Shown: positions 15,595 through 24,281, counted from the stretch's first letter. The stretch is 34,193 bases of DNA from a bacterium (GCA_029009515.1 JAQXJZ010000173.1:1-34193), one strand, 5' to 3'. Numbers and translations: made by a program. The notes: generated by a model not told the origin, from the letters alone.

Positions 15595-17907
15595 TTACTG
15601 ATTTTTTTCTGACGGCTGATCCAGGTCTGACGCATTGGACATGCGATATTTGCCCGGGGTTGTTTTTTCAAACTTTTTGAATACGCGGATCAGGGTATGG
15701 CTGTTGGTGAAGCCGATCTTTTCGGCCACTTCTGCAATGGAAAGCGACGTATCCAGCAGATAGGGCAAGCTACGCACCACGCGCGCATGGTTGATGTAAT
15801 CGTTCATGCCCATCTGGAACTCGCGCTTGAACATGCGCGACAGACTGGACTGGGACACCTGGAAATGCTCGGCAATTCTGGCCTGGCTGAGCATTGGATC
15901 TGTGATATGTTCTTCGATGTACACACTCACCTGCTCTGGCTGCACGCCCGCAGGACTGACGCCTGTGCTGGACTCTGCCGCACTGCACAGTTGCATACTC
16001 TGATACACCAATTGTGCCACATGTTCAGGCGTCTGCTCTGAAGGGTCGTTCATGTTCAGCAGCAGATGCTTCCACTGTTCCATCTGTGCAGTGCAAACTG
16101 TGTTCTGCTCATCCGTCGTTTCCCACTGGCGGATGAATACGCGGGCGATCATGTAGATGAGGCTGTTCTTCTCATAAGCCGATAGCTCTGCATCGCCCAG
16201 CAGGCTCTTCAGATCCTCTACCACCTGATGCAGCTGGGCGCCTTCGGGCGCATTCTCCAGCATGCTAAGCAGCTCCTCGCAGCGCCAGCGGTAGTCGTAG
16301 GACTGACTGTCCTTTTTTGCGTTGGCGTAGTCGCTGTTTATGGCCTCCTGATAGGACAGCGCAATGCCGTTGAGCTCCTGATGGATGCCGCCGCAGGCCA
16401 GCGAACAGCGCAGTGCAAACCGTTCTTTGATCATCTCTACAGTCTGTTCCAGCTGCAGCGCAGCGCGTTCCAGCACCTTTCCTTCGTTGGCATTCATCAC
16501 CATCACGGTGCGGCCAAGGCTGACGGTATGCACGCTGCACACCATCATCTCCGCCAGATCACGGGTGATACCTTCCCGAAGAAGATCGCACACGAGCGTT
16601 TCGTTCTCGGGTGCATCTGTGAAGAAGAGGATAGCGACCTGAAACTGCTGATAGGGAAATACCAAGCCGTAGAAGGAAAGGAGCGAGCGCATTTCATTCT
16701 GGCTGTGGATGGCGCCGTGCGCAAGGCTGACGATGAGGCTGGCCTGAATGTGCTTGCGGCTTTTGGCGATCTGGCCAATCATGACGCTGCGCTCGTTGTC
16801 GCTGGCCCGCACCTTGTTTTCCAGCTGCTTTTTCTGCTCTGCAAGGGTGTTGATGGAACCACGGATGTACTCGTACTCATTGCGCACAGCAGGGGTCATT
16901 CCCATGCCGTGGATGTTGTCCACGATACGTGCGATGGGCGTGTACTGATGATAGGACATCATCAGCACCAGCAGCACGCCCAGAACGATACAGATTCCAT
17001 ATACGATATAGAACACATGCTGCGTCTGATACAGTTTGTGCAGGAATACATCATCTGCTACGGCGCAGGCCACGGTCCATCCGTATTTGGGAATCTTGAC
17101 ATAGGAAATCTGGTAGTTCTGACCATTGTCCGCTGCTGAAAAGCTGCCGCTATTTTCGGGAAAAGCATGCTGCTCCAGCACGGCGGGGTATGCGTCGCTG
17201 GCGGCCAGCAGGCTGCCGGTATTGTCCGTGAGCAGGAACTTGGCGCTGGAATAACCCGCCTCCAGACTGGAGATGATCCTGTCCTGAGAAATAGAGGCGA
17301 TTAACACGCCCAGCCCGTTGCGCACGCTGTCGCGCGGAATGCTGGAGAGCATCAGGATGTTAGGACTGGAATTGGGGACCGATGGGTTTTCCAGATTGGC
17401 TACTTGGATCTCGAAGTAACGATTGAACTCATCCAGATACCGAGCGTACGCGGCGGCGTTTTCCACAGGGGTGTGCGGATAGTACTGCCAGTACAATTCA
17501 AAGGGAATCAGCGCGGTATCGGAGATAAAGCTCATGTTGTTCTTGCAGTAGAGGATACATTCATCGATCATGGAAAAACGGTTGAACAGCGATTTGAAAT
17601 CCTGAATGATATCAAAAGCCAGAAATCGCTCCTCTGCTCTGTGAGGTAGTTCGCTGGAGAGATACTTTTTGATGTTGTGGTTTTGGGAGATATACAGGCT
17701 CACGTCCTGCAGCGTGTTCAAATCGCTTTCGATAGCGTCGCACGAGCGCTGCAGGAGCATCAGATTGTTCTCGATCACCTCCGAGGTCAGCACACCCTTG
17801 GTATTGATGTAAAACACCTGCCCCGCAATGAGGGGCAGCAGAAATACAACAATGTATGTGATGACCATCAACAGGAAAACTTTTGACTTTCTGATGCGCT
17901 GAGCCAA
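15595..17907 (-). CDS. Membrane-anchored AraC-family sensor-regulator
   Basis: A 770-residue one-component regulator of the type found beside LplABC-like sugar transporters. A first membrane helix spans about residues 9-30, an extracytoplasmic Cache-like sensor domain follows to about 285, and a second helix (FYIVYGICIVLGVLLVLMM) leads to a cytosolic linker. The C-terminal 100 residues are two AraC helix-turn-helix units (QARIAEHFQVSQSSLSRMF and IAEVAEKIGFTNSHTLIRVF). It likely senses the transported sugar outside the cell and activates this operon. The start is TTG at 17907 with AAGGAGG about 8 bases upstream. It lies between the permease and catabolic genes, 20 bases after the permease stop. 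Confidence 0.9.
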   Translation of the reverse strand: MAQRIRKSKVFLLMVITYIVVFLLPLIAGQVFYINTKGVLTSEVIENNLMLLQRSCDAIESDLNTLQDVSLYISQNHNIKKYLSSELPHRAEERFLAFDIIQDFKSLFNRFSMIDECILYCKNNMSFISDTALIPFELYWQYYPHTPVENAAAYARYLDEFNRYFEIQVANLENPSVPNSSPNILMLSSIPRDSVRNGLGVLIASISQDRIISSLEAGYSSAKFLLTDNTGSLLAASDAYPAVLEQHAFPENSGSFSAADNGQNYQISYVKIPKYGWTVACAVADDVFLHKLYQTQHVFYIVYGICIVLGVLLVLMMSYHQYTPIARIVDNIHGMGMTPAVRNEYEYIRGSINTLAEQKKQLENKVRASDNERSVMIGQIAKSRKHIQASLIVSLAHGAIHSQNEMRSLLSFYGLVFPYQQFQVAILFFTDAPENETLVCDLLREGITRDLAEMMVCSVHTVSLGRTVMVMNANEGKVLERAALQLEQTVEMIKERFALRCSLACGGIHQELNGIALSYQEAINSDYANAKKDSQSYDYRWRCEELLSMLENAPEGAQLHQVVEDLKSLLGDAELSAYEKNSLIYMIARVFIRQWETTDEQNTVCTAQMEQWKHLLLNMNDPSEQTPEHVAQLVYQSMQLCSAAESSTGVSPAGVQPEQVSVYIEEHITDPMLSQARIAEHFQVSQSSLSRMFKREFQMGMNDYINHARVVRSLPYLLDTSLSIAEVAEKIGFTNSHTLIRVFKKFEKTTPGKYRMSNASDLDQPSEKNQ

Positions 17908-17927
17908 GGCTTCCGCCTCCTTGTGAA

Positions 17928-18818
17928 TTATCCTTTAATGGCGCCCACCATAACACCCTTGCCAAAGAACTTCTGGATGAAGGGATAGACGATCAGGATG
18001 GGAAGTGTGGAGATGACGATGGTGCAGTATTTGAACGTTTCGGCTCTGTATACCTCCGCAGCGTTGGCGCCATCCTTCATGGTGCCAGTATTGTCCTCAA
18101 TGAGGATCTCGCGCAGGATGATCTGTAGCGGGAGTAGCTGACGGTTGCGGATGTAGATGTAGGCCGAGAACCAGGCGTTCCAGCGGGTGACCGCGTAGTA
18201 CATGATCAGCGTGGTCACGGTGGAAGCCGTCACCGGCAGCGCAATTTTGGTTAAAGTGGTAAAGTCGCTCGCACCGTCAATCTTGGCCGATTCCTCCAGA
18301 TCCGCAGGAACCGCAGCAAAACCAGTGCGCATAATAACCAGATTCATCGTGTTGATCGCTGACGGGAGGACGATCGCCCAAATGGTATTATACATGTTCA
18401 GCTGCCGGACGAGAATATAGTTGGGAATCAAGCCACCCTTGAAAATCATGGTAAAGACGATGCCCAGCATTACCACATTGCGGATCTTAAGCTGCTTGCG
18501 CGACAGCGCATAGCCGCCCAGAATCGTCAGCGTGATGTTGATGCTCACGCCCACGATGACATACATCACGGAGTTGCGAAAGCCCGTCCAGATGTCCTTA
18601 GTGTCCAGCACATCCAGATAGGTTTCCACTGTAAAGCCCTTAAACCAGAACATAGGGCCTGCTTCGGTCACAACGCGGTAGGGATCGCTGAACGAGGCAA
18701 ACACAACGTAAAGGAAGGGATAGAGTGTGACCACCAGAATGACCGCCAGCAGGACGCTCACAAACAGCTCGAACAGGACGTCGCCGGTTGTTTTCCTTTT
18801 CATGATGGAAAAACGCAT
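17928..18818 (-). CDS. Carbohydrate ABC transporter permease (LplC/YtcP-like)
   Basis: Second inner-membrane subunit of a CUT1-type sugar importer, 296 residues with six predicted helices. The ATPase-docking EAA loop reads LEESAKIDGASDFTTLTKIALP. LplC/YtcP hallmarks include LYPFLYVVFASFSDP near the N-terminus and the C-terminal ending FFGKGVMVGAIKG. The ATG at 18818 has AGGAGG 10 bases upstream. The gene follows its partner permease by 14 bases. No ATPase gene is present in the operon, which is usual for this class because a shared MsmX-like ATPase is encoded elsewhere. Confidence 0.92.
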   Translation of the reverse strand: MRFSIMKRKTTGDVLFELFVSVLLAVILVVTLYPFLYVVFASFSDPYRVVTEAGPMFWFKGFTVETYLDVLDTKDIWTGFRNSVMYVIVGVSINITLTILGGYALSRKQLKIRNVVMLGIVFTMIFKGGLIPNYILVRQLNMYNTIWAIVLPSAINTMNLVIMRTGFAAVPADLEESAKIDGASDFTTLTKIALPVTASTVTTLIMYYAVTRWNAWFSAYIYIRNRQLLPLQIILREILIEDNTGTMKDGANAAEVYRAETFKYCTIVISTLPILIVYPFIQKFFGKGVMVGAIKG

Positions 18819-18832
18819 TTATGTGTCGCCTC

Positions 18833-19756
18833 CTAAAACAAGCTGGTATCGGTCACACGTTTGCTGATCATGTTCACAAGAACGATCATTGTGAAGTTGA
18901 TGACGGAGTTGAACAGGTCCACCGCCACGGAGTAACTGTAGTTCATCTCTTCCAAGCCCTTACGGTAGACGTAGCTGGCGATGATGTCGCCGGTTTCGTA
19001 GGTGCTGGCATTATACAAAAGCAGTGTCTTTTCGGAACCCAGATCCATGATATAGCCAACACGGATGATCAGCATGATGATGATCGTAGGGGCGATGGAG
19101 GGCAGTGTGATGCTCCAGATCTGGCGCAGCCTACCCGCGCCGTCCAGCTTGGCTACCTCATATAGGCACGGGTCCACAGCTGCCAGTGCTGCGAAGAATA
19201 CGATAGAATCCCATCCGGCATTCTGCCAGATGCCAGACAGCACATAGATGCTGCGGTACGCACTTTGATCCAGCATGTAGTTGTGTGCGGGAAAGCCGAC
19301 ATAGGACAAAAGCGCAGTCAGCAGACCGTTGGTTGCAAAAAAGCTCTTGATGAGAGAGCAGACCACTACCAGCGAGATAAAGTGGGGCAGATAGGTACAG
19401 GTCTGCACAACCGTCTGCATTTTCCTGCTGCGCACCTCGTTGAAAAGAAGCGCCAGCAGAATAGGCACGGGGAAGCCAAAAATCAGGTTGTACATGCTGA
19501 TGAGCAGGGTGTTGCGGATGAGCCGGGGGAAGTAGATGGAGCTGAAGAAATCCTCAAAATACTTCAAACCGACCCACCGGCTGCCTGTGATGCCTGCCGT
19601 GAAGCTGAACTTGCGGAAGGCAATCTGTGCGCCGTACAGTGGGCCGTACTGGAAAATGAGATAATAGGCAAGCACCGGCAGCAGCATCAGATAGATCTGC
19701 CAGCAGTTGACGAAGTGGTTCTTCGCCCGGTGCAGCAGCTTTGCTTGATTAGGCAT
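18833..19756 (-). CDS. Carbohydrate ABC transporter permease (LplB/YteP-like)
   Basis: First inner-membrane subunit of the cargo sugar importer, 307 residues with six helices. Family signatures are LMLLPVLAYYLIFQYGPLYGAQIAF near the N-terminus (residues 23-47) and the EAA loop LYEVAKLDGAGRLRQIWSITLP. The ATG at 19756 (MPNQAK) is used; a GTG nine bases earlier is also possible because the ribosome binding site is poor (GGAAAG/AGG). The gene ends in TAG, showing that TAG serves as a normal stop in the cargo operon. It pairs with the LplC-like permease downstream and the binding protein upstream. Confidence 0.9.
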   Translation of the reverse strand: MPNQAKLLHRAKNHFVNCWQIYLMLLPVLAYYLIFQYGPLYGAQIAFRKFSFTAGITGSRWVGLKYFEDFFSSIYFPRLIRNTLLISMYNLIFGFPVPILLALLFNEVRSRKMQTVVQTCTYLPHFISLVVVCSLIKSFFATNGLLTALLSYVGFPAHNYMLDQSAYRSIYVLSGIWQNAGWDSIVFFAALAAVDPCLYEVAKLDGAGRLRQIWSITLPSIAPTIIIMLIIRVGYIMDLGSEKTLLLYNASTYETGDIIASYVYRKGLEEMNYSYSVAVDLFNSVINFTMIVLVNMISKRVTDTSLF

Positions 19757-19833
19757 GATGTACACCTGCTTTCCAGAAGTGGAGGGGGCACAGGCAAAGC
19801 CTGTGCCTCCTCATGGGTGTTGCGGGTATGGAA

Positions 19834-21423
19834 TCAGATGGAACGATCGTAGGCAGCCTGCTTGATCTCGATGAGCTCTTCGATGTGCAGGTCCTTCAGG
19901 GTCTCGCGGTAGGCAGCGAAGGTTTCCTCATTCAGGGGCTCGATGCCCATGATGAACTTGTTGATGGACTCGATGCAGTAGGTCTGGATGTCGCCCCAGT
20001 ACTCACCGATGGTCTCGCTCTCTTCGCTGTTATGGTTGATGTTGAGCAGGTTCATGGCCTTGCTGCTGGAGAAGGTCTCATAAGCGGCAACCTGCTGCGG
20101 CCAGCGGGTGGTCTTGGTGAACACGGCGTCGATCTGCATGCCGGGGAAGTCGCCCAGACCCATGTTGTACTTGTACAGCGCGCTGGAAGCGGCCAGGCCC
20201 TGCGGGTTGTTGGTGATCTCAGCAGTATACTGAGGCTCGCCGTCGACCATCGTGTAGGACTCGCCTTCGACGCCGTAGTTGTACAGCAGCAGGCCTTCGT
20301 CGGAGAAGAGGTAGTCAAACCACTGGACGGTCTCCTTGGGATGCTTGTTGGCGGAGGTGACCACCAGGGACACAACGCCGACCTGGGAGATGGCCACGTT
20401 GCTGTAGATGGTGCCGTCAGGCGCAACGGGATAGGGAGCGCCAACGATGCTGTATTCGGGATGACCGGCGCTCTGCCAGGCAGCCAGGAACTTGGCCATG
20501 CCGTGGTTGAGGTGGTGAGCGGTGGAACCGACCTGGTTGTTGGTGGCCTTGGCACCCAGCACGTCGGCGTCGTTGGACAGGTAGTCGGGATCAATGTAGC
20601 CGGCTTCGTACCAGCTGTTCAGGGTCTTGAGCACGTCGTAGAACTTCTCGTCATAGGGACCGAAGCTGACCTTGTTGTCGATCTGATAGAAGGTGTCGCT
20701 GGTGCCGAAACCCAGAGCGAACATACCCACGAAGCTGCGCTCCTGCCCCAGGGCAGAGAATGCGATGCCACTGAAGGGAATCTCGTCGTTTACATCGCCG
20801 TTGCCGTTGGCATCCTGCTCTTTGAAAGCCTTGAGCACGGCGGTCCACTCATCGATGGTGGTGGGCACTTCCAGACCCACGCGCTCCAGCCAGTCGGAAC
20901 GAACCTGCAGGCCCTGAGTGTTGAGCAGGATGGGGTCGCGCTTGATCTTCGGAATGGCGTAGATGGTGCCGTCTTCCAGAGACATCTTTTCCTTCCACTC
21001 GGGATGTTCTTCGAACATACGGCGAATGTTGGGCGCGTACTGCTCGATCAGGTCGTTCAGGCCGATGATCATGCCATCCTCAACATAGGAGGCCACGCCG
21101 CCAGGCAGCTCGATGGCCTTGAGGAACGCCATATCAGGCAGATCGCCGGAAGCGCACATGAGGTTGAATTCAGTTACGCAGTCACCAGCGATGAGGTGAT
21201 CAATGTTGATGTTGGTGCGCTTCTCCATCTCCTGGAACAGGCCCATCTCGTCAAACGAGCTGATCAGACCGTTGGAGGAGTTGAAGGGAAGAAGGAAGGA
21301 CAGAGTGATGGGTTCTTCCGTCAGGGGCAGGGTGAGCTCTTCCACGCGCTCCTCAGCAAAGGAAACGCTGGTGCACGAAAGCAGCAGAGCAAGGGCAAGA
21401 AGGAAACTCCAAATTCTCTTCAT
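19834..21423 (-). CDS. Extracellular solute-binding protein (LplA/YtcQ-like)
   Basis: Exported sugar-binding component of the cargo importer, 529 residues, the long form typical of LplA/YtcQ proteins. The N-terminus MKRIWSFLLALALLLSCTSV has a hydrophobic core ending in LLSC, a possible lipobox; an alternative signal peptidase I site lies after SVSFA. The mature protein shows EEPITLSFLLPF, then DMAFLKAIELPGG and long binding-lobe segments. The ATG at 21423 has AAGGAG 12 bases upstream; codons further upstream are unsupported. It is the first gene of the operon, about 50 bases after a near-consensus promoter. The size suggests an oligosaccharide ligand. Confidence 0.9.
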   Translation of the reverse strand: MKRIWSFLLALALLLSCTSVSFAEERVEELTLPLTEEPITLSFLLPFNSSNGLISSFDEMGLFQEMEKRTNINIDHLIAGDCVTEFNLMCASGDLPDMAFLKAIELPGGVASYVEDGMIIGLNDLIEQYAPNIRRMFEEHPEWKEKMSLEDGTIYAIPKIKRDPILLNTQGLQVRSDWLERVGLEVPTTIDEWTAVLKAFKEQDANGNGDVNDEIPFSGIAFSALGQERSFVGMFALGFGTSDTFYQIDNKVSFGPYDEKFYDVLKTLNSWYEAGYIDPDYLSNDADVLGAKATNNQVGSTAHHLNHGMAKFLAAWQSAGHPEYSIVGAPYPVAPDGTIYSNVAISQVGVVSLVVTSANKHPKETVQWFDYLFSDEGLLLYNYGVEGESYTMVDGEPQYTAEITNNPQGLAASSALYKYNMGLGDFPGMQIDAVFTKTTRWPQQVAAYETFSSSKAMNLLNINHNSEESETIGEYWGDIQTYCIESINKFIMGIEPLNEETFAAYRETLKDLHIEELIEIKQAAYDRSI

Positions 21424-21474
21424 TGGTTTCGTACTCCTTATCACGTTTTTTGAGCGGCCTCTCAATGTGACCTC

Positions 21475-21504
21475 ATTGTAGAGGTTGTTGAATCATAATG
21501 TCAA
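21475..21504 (-). promoter_or_regulatory. Promoter of the cargo carbohydrate operon
   Basis: On the minus strand TTGACA, 18 bases, TACAAT, the strongest promoter-like match in the window, ending about 52 bases before the binding-protein ATG. The interval 21505-21730 holds no convincing gene; it contains two TTGTACATT copies and the hairpin TGTCTCA / TGAGACA. Confidence 0.75.
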
Positions 21505-21680
21505 TGTCGAAAATATGCCAAAGTTCACCACAAGATCAGCAAAAACATGCATCAGCAGCCCCTGGTTGTATGGCAAGGTCAATTTTTGTACATTTCAGAC
21601 TTGTGTCTCTCTGCTCAGAACGGCAGTTTCCTGTGTGCAGCCCAACTCGATGCTGACCCAAATGACGAATCTTGTACATT

Positions 21681-21701
21681 GTCTCAGCAAAAATGAGACA
21701 T
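21681..21701. repeat. Inverted repeat in the cargo/backbone junction spacer
   Basis: TGTCTCA and TGAGACA face each other across GCAAAAA. The left arm follows one of two direct copies of TTGTACATT about 80 bases apart. This could be a regulator site, a hairpin or the worn end of an insertion sequence; no transposase is present. Confidence 0.4.
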
Positions 21702-21730
21702 TGGTCATGAAACCTAAGAATCTAACGTTC

Positions 21731-21955
21731 TCAATGGAGCTTCCGTTTCCGCGCAGCGAACCAACCACTCCCAGGAAGATCTTTTCTTTGACTTTTTAAG
21801 CTCCCGACCATAGGGAGCTCGCCGCCGATGGTAAAACTCTCTAAATCCTTGACCAACACCCAGCCTTTGGGAAGATAGTCAGGTTTGGTTGTGCGGAAAA
21901 CTTCCTCGTGGCCGGTGGCAGTTTCCCGGATGAGCTTGACATAGAGCGTGGTCAT
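21731..21955 (-). CDS. Small hypothetical element protein, 74 aa
   Basis: Not assigned to a family. The 74-residue basic protein begins MTTLYVKLIRETATG and ends in RKRKLH, with a central beta-rich stretch (PKGWVLVKDLESFTIGG). The ATG has a strong GGAGG seven bases upstream. It follows the serine recombinase gene on the same strand by about 40 bases, so the two are probably co-transcribed. The basic tail would suit nucleic acid contact, but that is only inferred. Confidence 0.6.
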   Translation of the reverse strand: MTTLYVKLIRETATGHEEVFRTTKPDYLPKGWVLVKDLESFTIGGELPMVGSLKSQRKDLPGSGWFAARKRKLH

Positions 21956-21996
21956 GGTATTTCCTCCTATATCATTTGTTGCGCTTTTTACGTTCG

Positions 21997-22587
21997 TCAT
22001 GCCTGCTGGAGCAGCTTCAGGTACTTGTACACCGTCGGTCGGCTCAGCCTGCACAGCCGTGCCAGTTCTGTGAGATTGATCTTGTCGGCCATGAAAGCGG
22101 GATAGTGCCTGTAGAATACTGCGGGGATATCCTCCTTCGTCGTGTGAGGTCTGCCGATCTTCCTGCCCTTCGCTTTAGCGTTCTCCATGCCGCTCCTAAC
22201 TCTTGCGCGGATCATAGCAAGCTCCAGCTGACTGAATACACCCGCCATCTGCAAAAATGCCTCGCTCATGGGATCAGCCTGACCGTTTCGGCAATCCAGC
22301 GTGATGCTGCCCACGATGATCAGTCGCAGGTGTTTTTCTCTCACATGGTCGATGATCTCGCACAGCTGCTGGGTGCTTCTGGCCAGACGGGACACCTCCA
22401 GCACAATGATGGTGTCGCCTGCCTGTGCCTGTTCCAACATGGCCTCCTGCTGTTTCTTCACCTTGCTGTCACCGTGCTCATATTCAAAGATGATCTCTTC
22501 CGCACCAGCCGCCTTCAGCTCTCTGATCTGGCGGTTGATGTCTTGCTTATCCTCATTCGTACTGCAGCGCGCATATCCGTATATCAT
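21997..22587 (-). CDS. Serine recombinase (resolvase/invertase family)
   Basis: Small serine recombinase of 196 residues, the size of Hin/Tn3-type resolvases. The nucleophile is Ser9 in YGYARCSTNEDKQD; catalytic arginines occur in VLEVSRLARSTQQL, and the long E helix is GVFSQLELAMIRARVRSGM. A C-terminal helix-turn-helix (INLTELARLCRLSRPTVYKYL) binds DNA. The ATG has GGGAGGA upstream. It lies in the mobile backbone and could resolve multimers or invert a segment; no paired recombination sites were recognised beside it. The main integration event is better explained by the tyrosine integrase at the other end. Confidence 0.92.
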   Translation of the reverse strand: MIYGYARCSTNEDKQDINRQIRELKAAGAEEIIFEYEHGDSKVKKQQEAMLEQAQAGDTIIVLEVSRLARSTQQLCEIIDHVREKHLRLIIVGSITLDCRNGQADPMSEAFLQMAGVFSQLELAMIRARVRSGMENAKAKGRKIGRPHTTKEDIPAVFYRHYPAFMADKINLTELARLCRLSRPTVYKYLKLLQQA

Positions 22588-22615
22588 GATGGTTCCTCCC
22601 GTGTTAGCGAAAGGG

Positions 22616-22651
22616 GGCGGCGGGTTTCTTTGACGGAAACGCCGCCTTTTT
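22616..22651 (+). terminator. GC-rich hairpin with T tract, upstream of the recombinase
   Basis: GGCGGC and GCCGCC frame an inner GTTTC/GGAAAC pairing and are followed by TTTTT on the plus strand. No plus-strand gene feeds it; it may block antisense transcription or act as a leader structure of the recombinase message. Confidence 0.4.
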
Positions 22652-22711
22652 CACCCCTTTCAGCTCTGTTTTGCACTCTGAAAAGTTGTCAGCGATAACA
22701 GCTGTTTGTTT

Positions 22712-22969
22712 TTACGCTTCGTCATCCGTTGTAATCTGCCGCATGACCTCTTTGATATGGGCTTCATGCAGTGTGCGTATGTGCTGGCGGAGGCTGTAAA
22801 GTGCTTCGCCGATGGTGTTGAAGGCGTTGGATGCAATCCACTCCTGATGCTCCTTCGCCAGCCTTTGCACGGGAAGCGCGTCCTCTTCAAAAAGGACGAC
22901 AGCGCCTTCCACGATCAGCCGCATTTCATCAAGCACATTGCCAGTGTTCCACATGTATTCGCCCTTCAT
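22712..22969 (-). CDS. Small hypothetical element protein, 85 aa
   Basis: An acidic, mostly helical protein (for example GNVLDEMRLIVEGAVVLFEE and GEALYSLRQHIRTLHEAHIK) of 85 residues. The ATG at 22969 has GGAGGGAG six bases upstream. It starts 28 bases after the ArdC-like gene ends on the same strand, so the two are probably co-expressed. The family is not recognised. Small helical partners are common next to ArdC genes in mobile elements, but no role can be stated. Confidence 0.65.
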   Translation of the reverse strand: MKGEYMWNTGNVLDEMRLIVEGAVVLFEEDALPVQRLAKEHQEWIASNAFNTIGEALYSLRQHIRTLHEAHIKEVMRQITTDDEA

Positions 22970-22997
22970 CTGTTCTCCCTCCGTATGGGGAGCGGGA

Positions 22998-23825
22998 TTA
23001 ACCCGCCGCCCCAAGAATGAGATCGACTGCCTTTTCGGCCTTGCCGGCTGCATTGACGATGAAGCGCTTGTCATTCTTCAGCACCTGCAGCCAATTCTGA
23101 ATGTAGGCCGTGCTGTTGCGGAAGCTGCTGACCGTTTCTAATCCTGCGTGATTCACCAGCGCTGCCGCACCGATCTCTGCGACAAGTTCTTCCTTACTGT
23201 AGGCTTCTGTGCCAAAGAAGGCCGTTTTGTCGAGGCGGTTCAGTCGGCTTGCATGGCCTGTGCTGTGCGTCAGTTCATGGAATGCGGTGCTGTAATACTC
23301 AGCATTCTGGCTGAACTGCTTCAGTAAGGGAAGTGTCACGGTGTCGGCGGAGGGAGTGTAGGAAGCGCGGTTACCTGCCTGATGGATCAGTTTGACGCCG
23401 CTTTGCTGGACATAACTGGCGATCATGGATTCGGCCTTCTCGTCGGCGTTGGCAGTCGCAGGCAGGCGGAATGTGTGTTTTGCGGTCAGTCCCTCGCACT
23501 GGTCGATGTGAAACACATTGTAGTACCGCAGGAAGGGAACCTCTTTGACCTCGTCTGTCTCCTCGACCTTCTGCTCGATCCACTTCCAGAAAACAACCAT
23601 GCTGGCCTTCTCGCCTTTCTTCACCTTGCCGCCTTCCTGCTGGCACTGCTTGAAGGTGACATACTCGCCAGCTTTGCCCAGCATCATCTGATTAAGCAAG
23701 GAATAGGGCTTTCCTGTTGCGTGGCTGATGCAGCTTCCTGCGGCAACCCACGGTTTTTGCCAGGGGATGATTCCGTTTTCCATCTGGGCAATGATTCGGT
23801 CGGTGACTTCCTTGTAGATATCCAT
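22998..23825 (-). CDS. ArdC-like antirestriction protein / zincin metallopeptidase
   Basis: 275-residue protein with the two-part ArdC layout: an N-terminal single-stranded-DNA-binding domain (MDIYKEVTDRIIAQMENG, then PWQKPW, DUF1738-like) and a C-terminal zincin-like metallopeptidase domain. The zinc motif HELTH is at residues 183-187, with the third ligand probably in the KEELVAEIGAA helix around 211-221. ArdC proteins protect incoming mobile DNA from host restriction during conjugative transfer. That marks this segment as derived from a transferable element. The ATG at 23825 has AAGGAA upstream. It heads the minus-strand group that includes the 85-aa gene and the recombinase. Confidence 0.9.
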   Translation of the reverse strand: MDIYKEVTDRIIAQMENGIIPWQKPWVAAGSCISHATGKPYSLLNQMMLGKAGEYVTFKQCQQEGGKVKKGEKASMVVFWKWIEQKVEETDEVKEVPFLRYYNVFHIDQCEGLTAKHTFRLPATANADEKAESMIASYVQQSGVKLIHQAGNRASYTPSADTVTLPLLKQFSQNAEYYSTAFHELTHSTGHASRLNRLDKTAFFGTEAYSKEELVAEIGAAALVNHAGLETVSSFRNSTAYIQNWLQVLKNDKRFIVNAAGKAEKAVDLILGAAG

Positions 23826-23942
23826 TCTGTACTTCCTTTCTGTTGCGGGAAACACAGCCAGTGTGGTAGAATGACGGTGCTCCCCGTTTCTTTAGCGAGT
23901 GCGTGGAGTGTTGCCGGAGTGCTGTGGTAGGTGCTCCGGCTT

Positions 23943-24212
23943 TTAATTTATGGAGAAGCGGCGGGCAGTGTTCTGCTTCATGTAAGCCGCAGCCAGATCG
24001 GCATGATCTTTCCTGAAGCGTACACTGTCGAAGCGGCTGCTGGTATAGGGCTTCCAGCTTACCTTGAACGCTCCGGCAAAGAGGGTTTCTTCATCGCCCA
24101 TAGCTTGCTTGATTTCGTCTTCCATTGCGTTGATCTCAGCTTCCAGCTCTTCCTTCATGCGCTTGAGTTCCAAAAGCTCTTTGATTTTGGGTTCCAAGGT
24201 GGGGTTGCTCAT
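23943..24212 (-). CDS. Small coiled-coil element protein, 89 aa
   Basis: An 89-residue protein whose N-terminal half is a charged coiled coil (KELLELKRMKEELEAEINAM) and whose C-terminal half has the pattern FKVSWKPYTSSRFDSVRF and ends in TARRFSIN. Such proteins recur in phage and ICE recombination or replication modules of Clostridia, but no named family or function is claimed. The ATG at 24212 is chosen because AAAGGA lies eight bases before it; an ATG nine bases upstream almost touches the ribosome binding site. It is transcribed divergently from the ribbon-helix-helix gene across an operator-rich spacer. Confidence 0.65.
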   Translation of the reverse strand: MSNPTLEPKIKELLELKRMKEELEAEINAMEDEIKQAMGDEETLFAGAFKVSWKPYTSSRFDSVRFRKDHADLAAAYMKQNTARRFSIN

Positions 24213-24236
24213 GGTTTTCATCCTTTCTTGTTTTCT

Positions 24237-24254
24237 GGTGAGCATATGTTCACC
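24237..24254. promoter_or_regulatory. Near-perfect 18-bp palindrome, possible operator
   Basis: GGTGAGCATATGTTCACC is palindromic except for one pair. It lies 25 bases before the coiled-coil gene start. The core differs by one base from the Bacillota LexA-type box GAACATATGTTC, so SOS control of element genes is possible but unproven. Confidence 0.45.
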
Positions 24255-24281
24255 GGTTTTGCTTACGCAAATGATAATAAT

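Noticed and set aside
19813-21453. A long plus-strand open frame opposite the sugar-binding protein
   Set aside because: Shadow frame; the minus strand has a signal peptide, ribosome binding site and promoter.
21485-21799. A 104-codon plus-strand gene in the junction spacer
   Set aside because: No ribosome binding site, unlikely composition, and it overlaps the well-supported 74-aa minus-strand gene.
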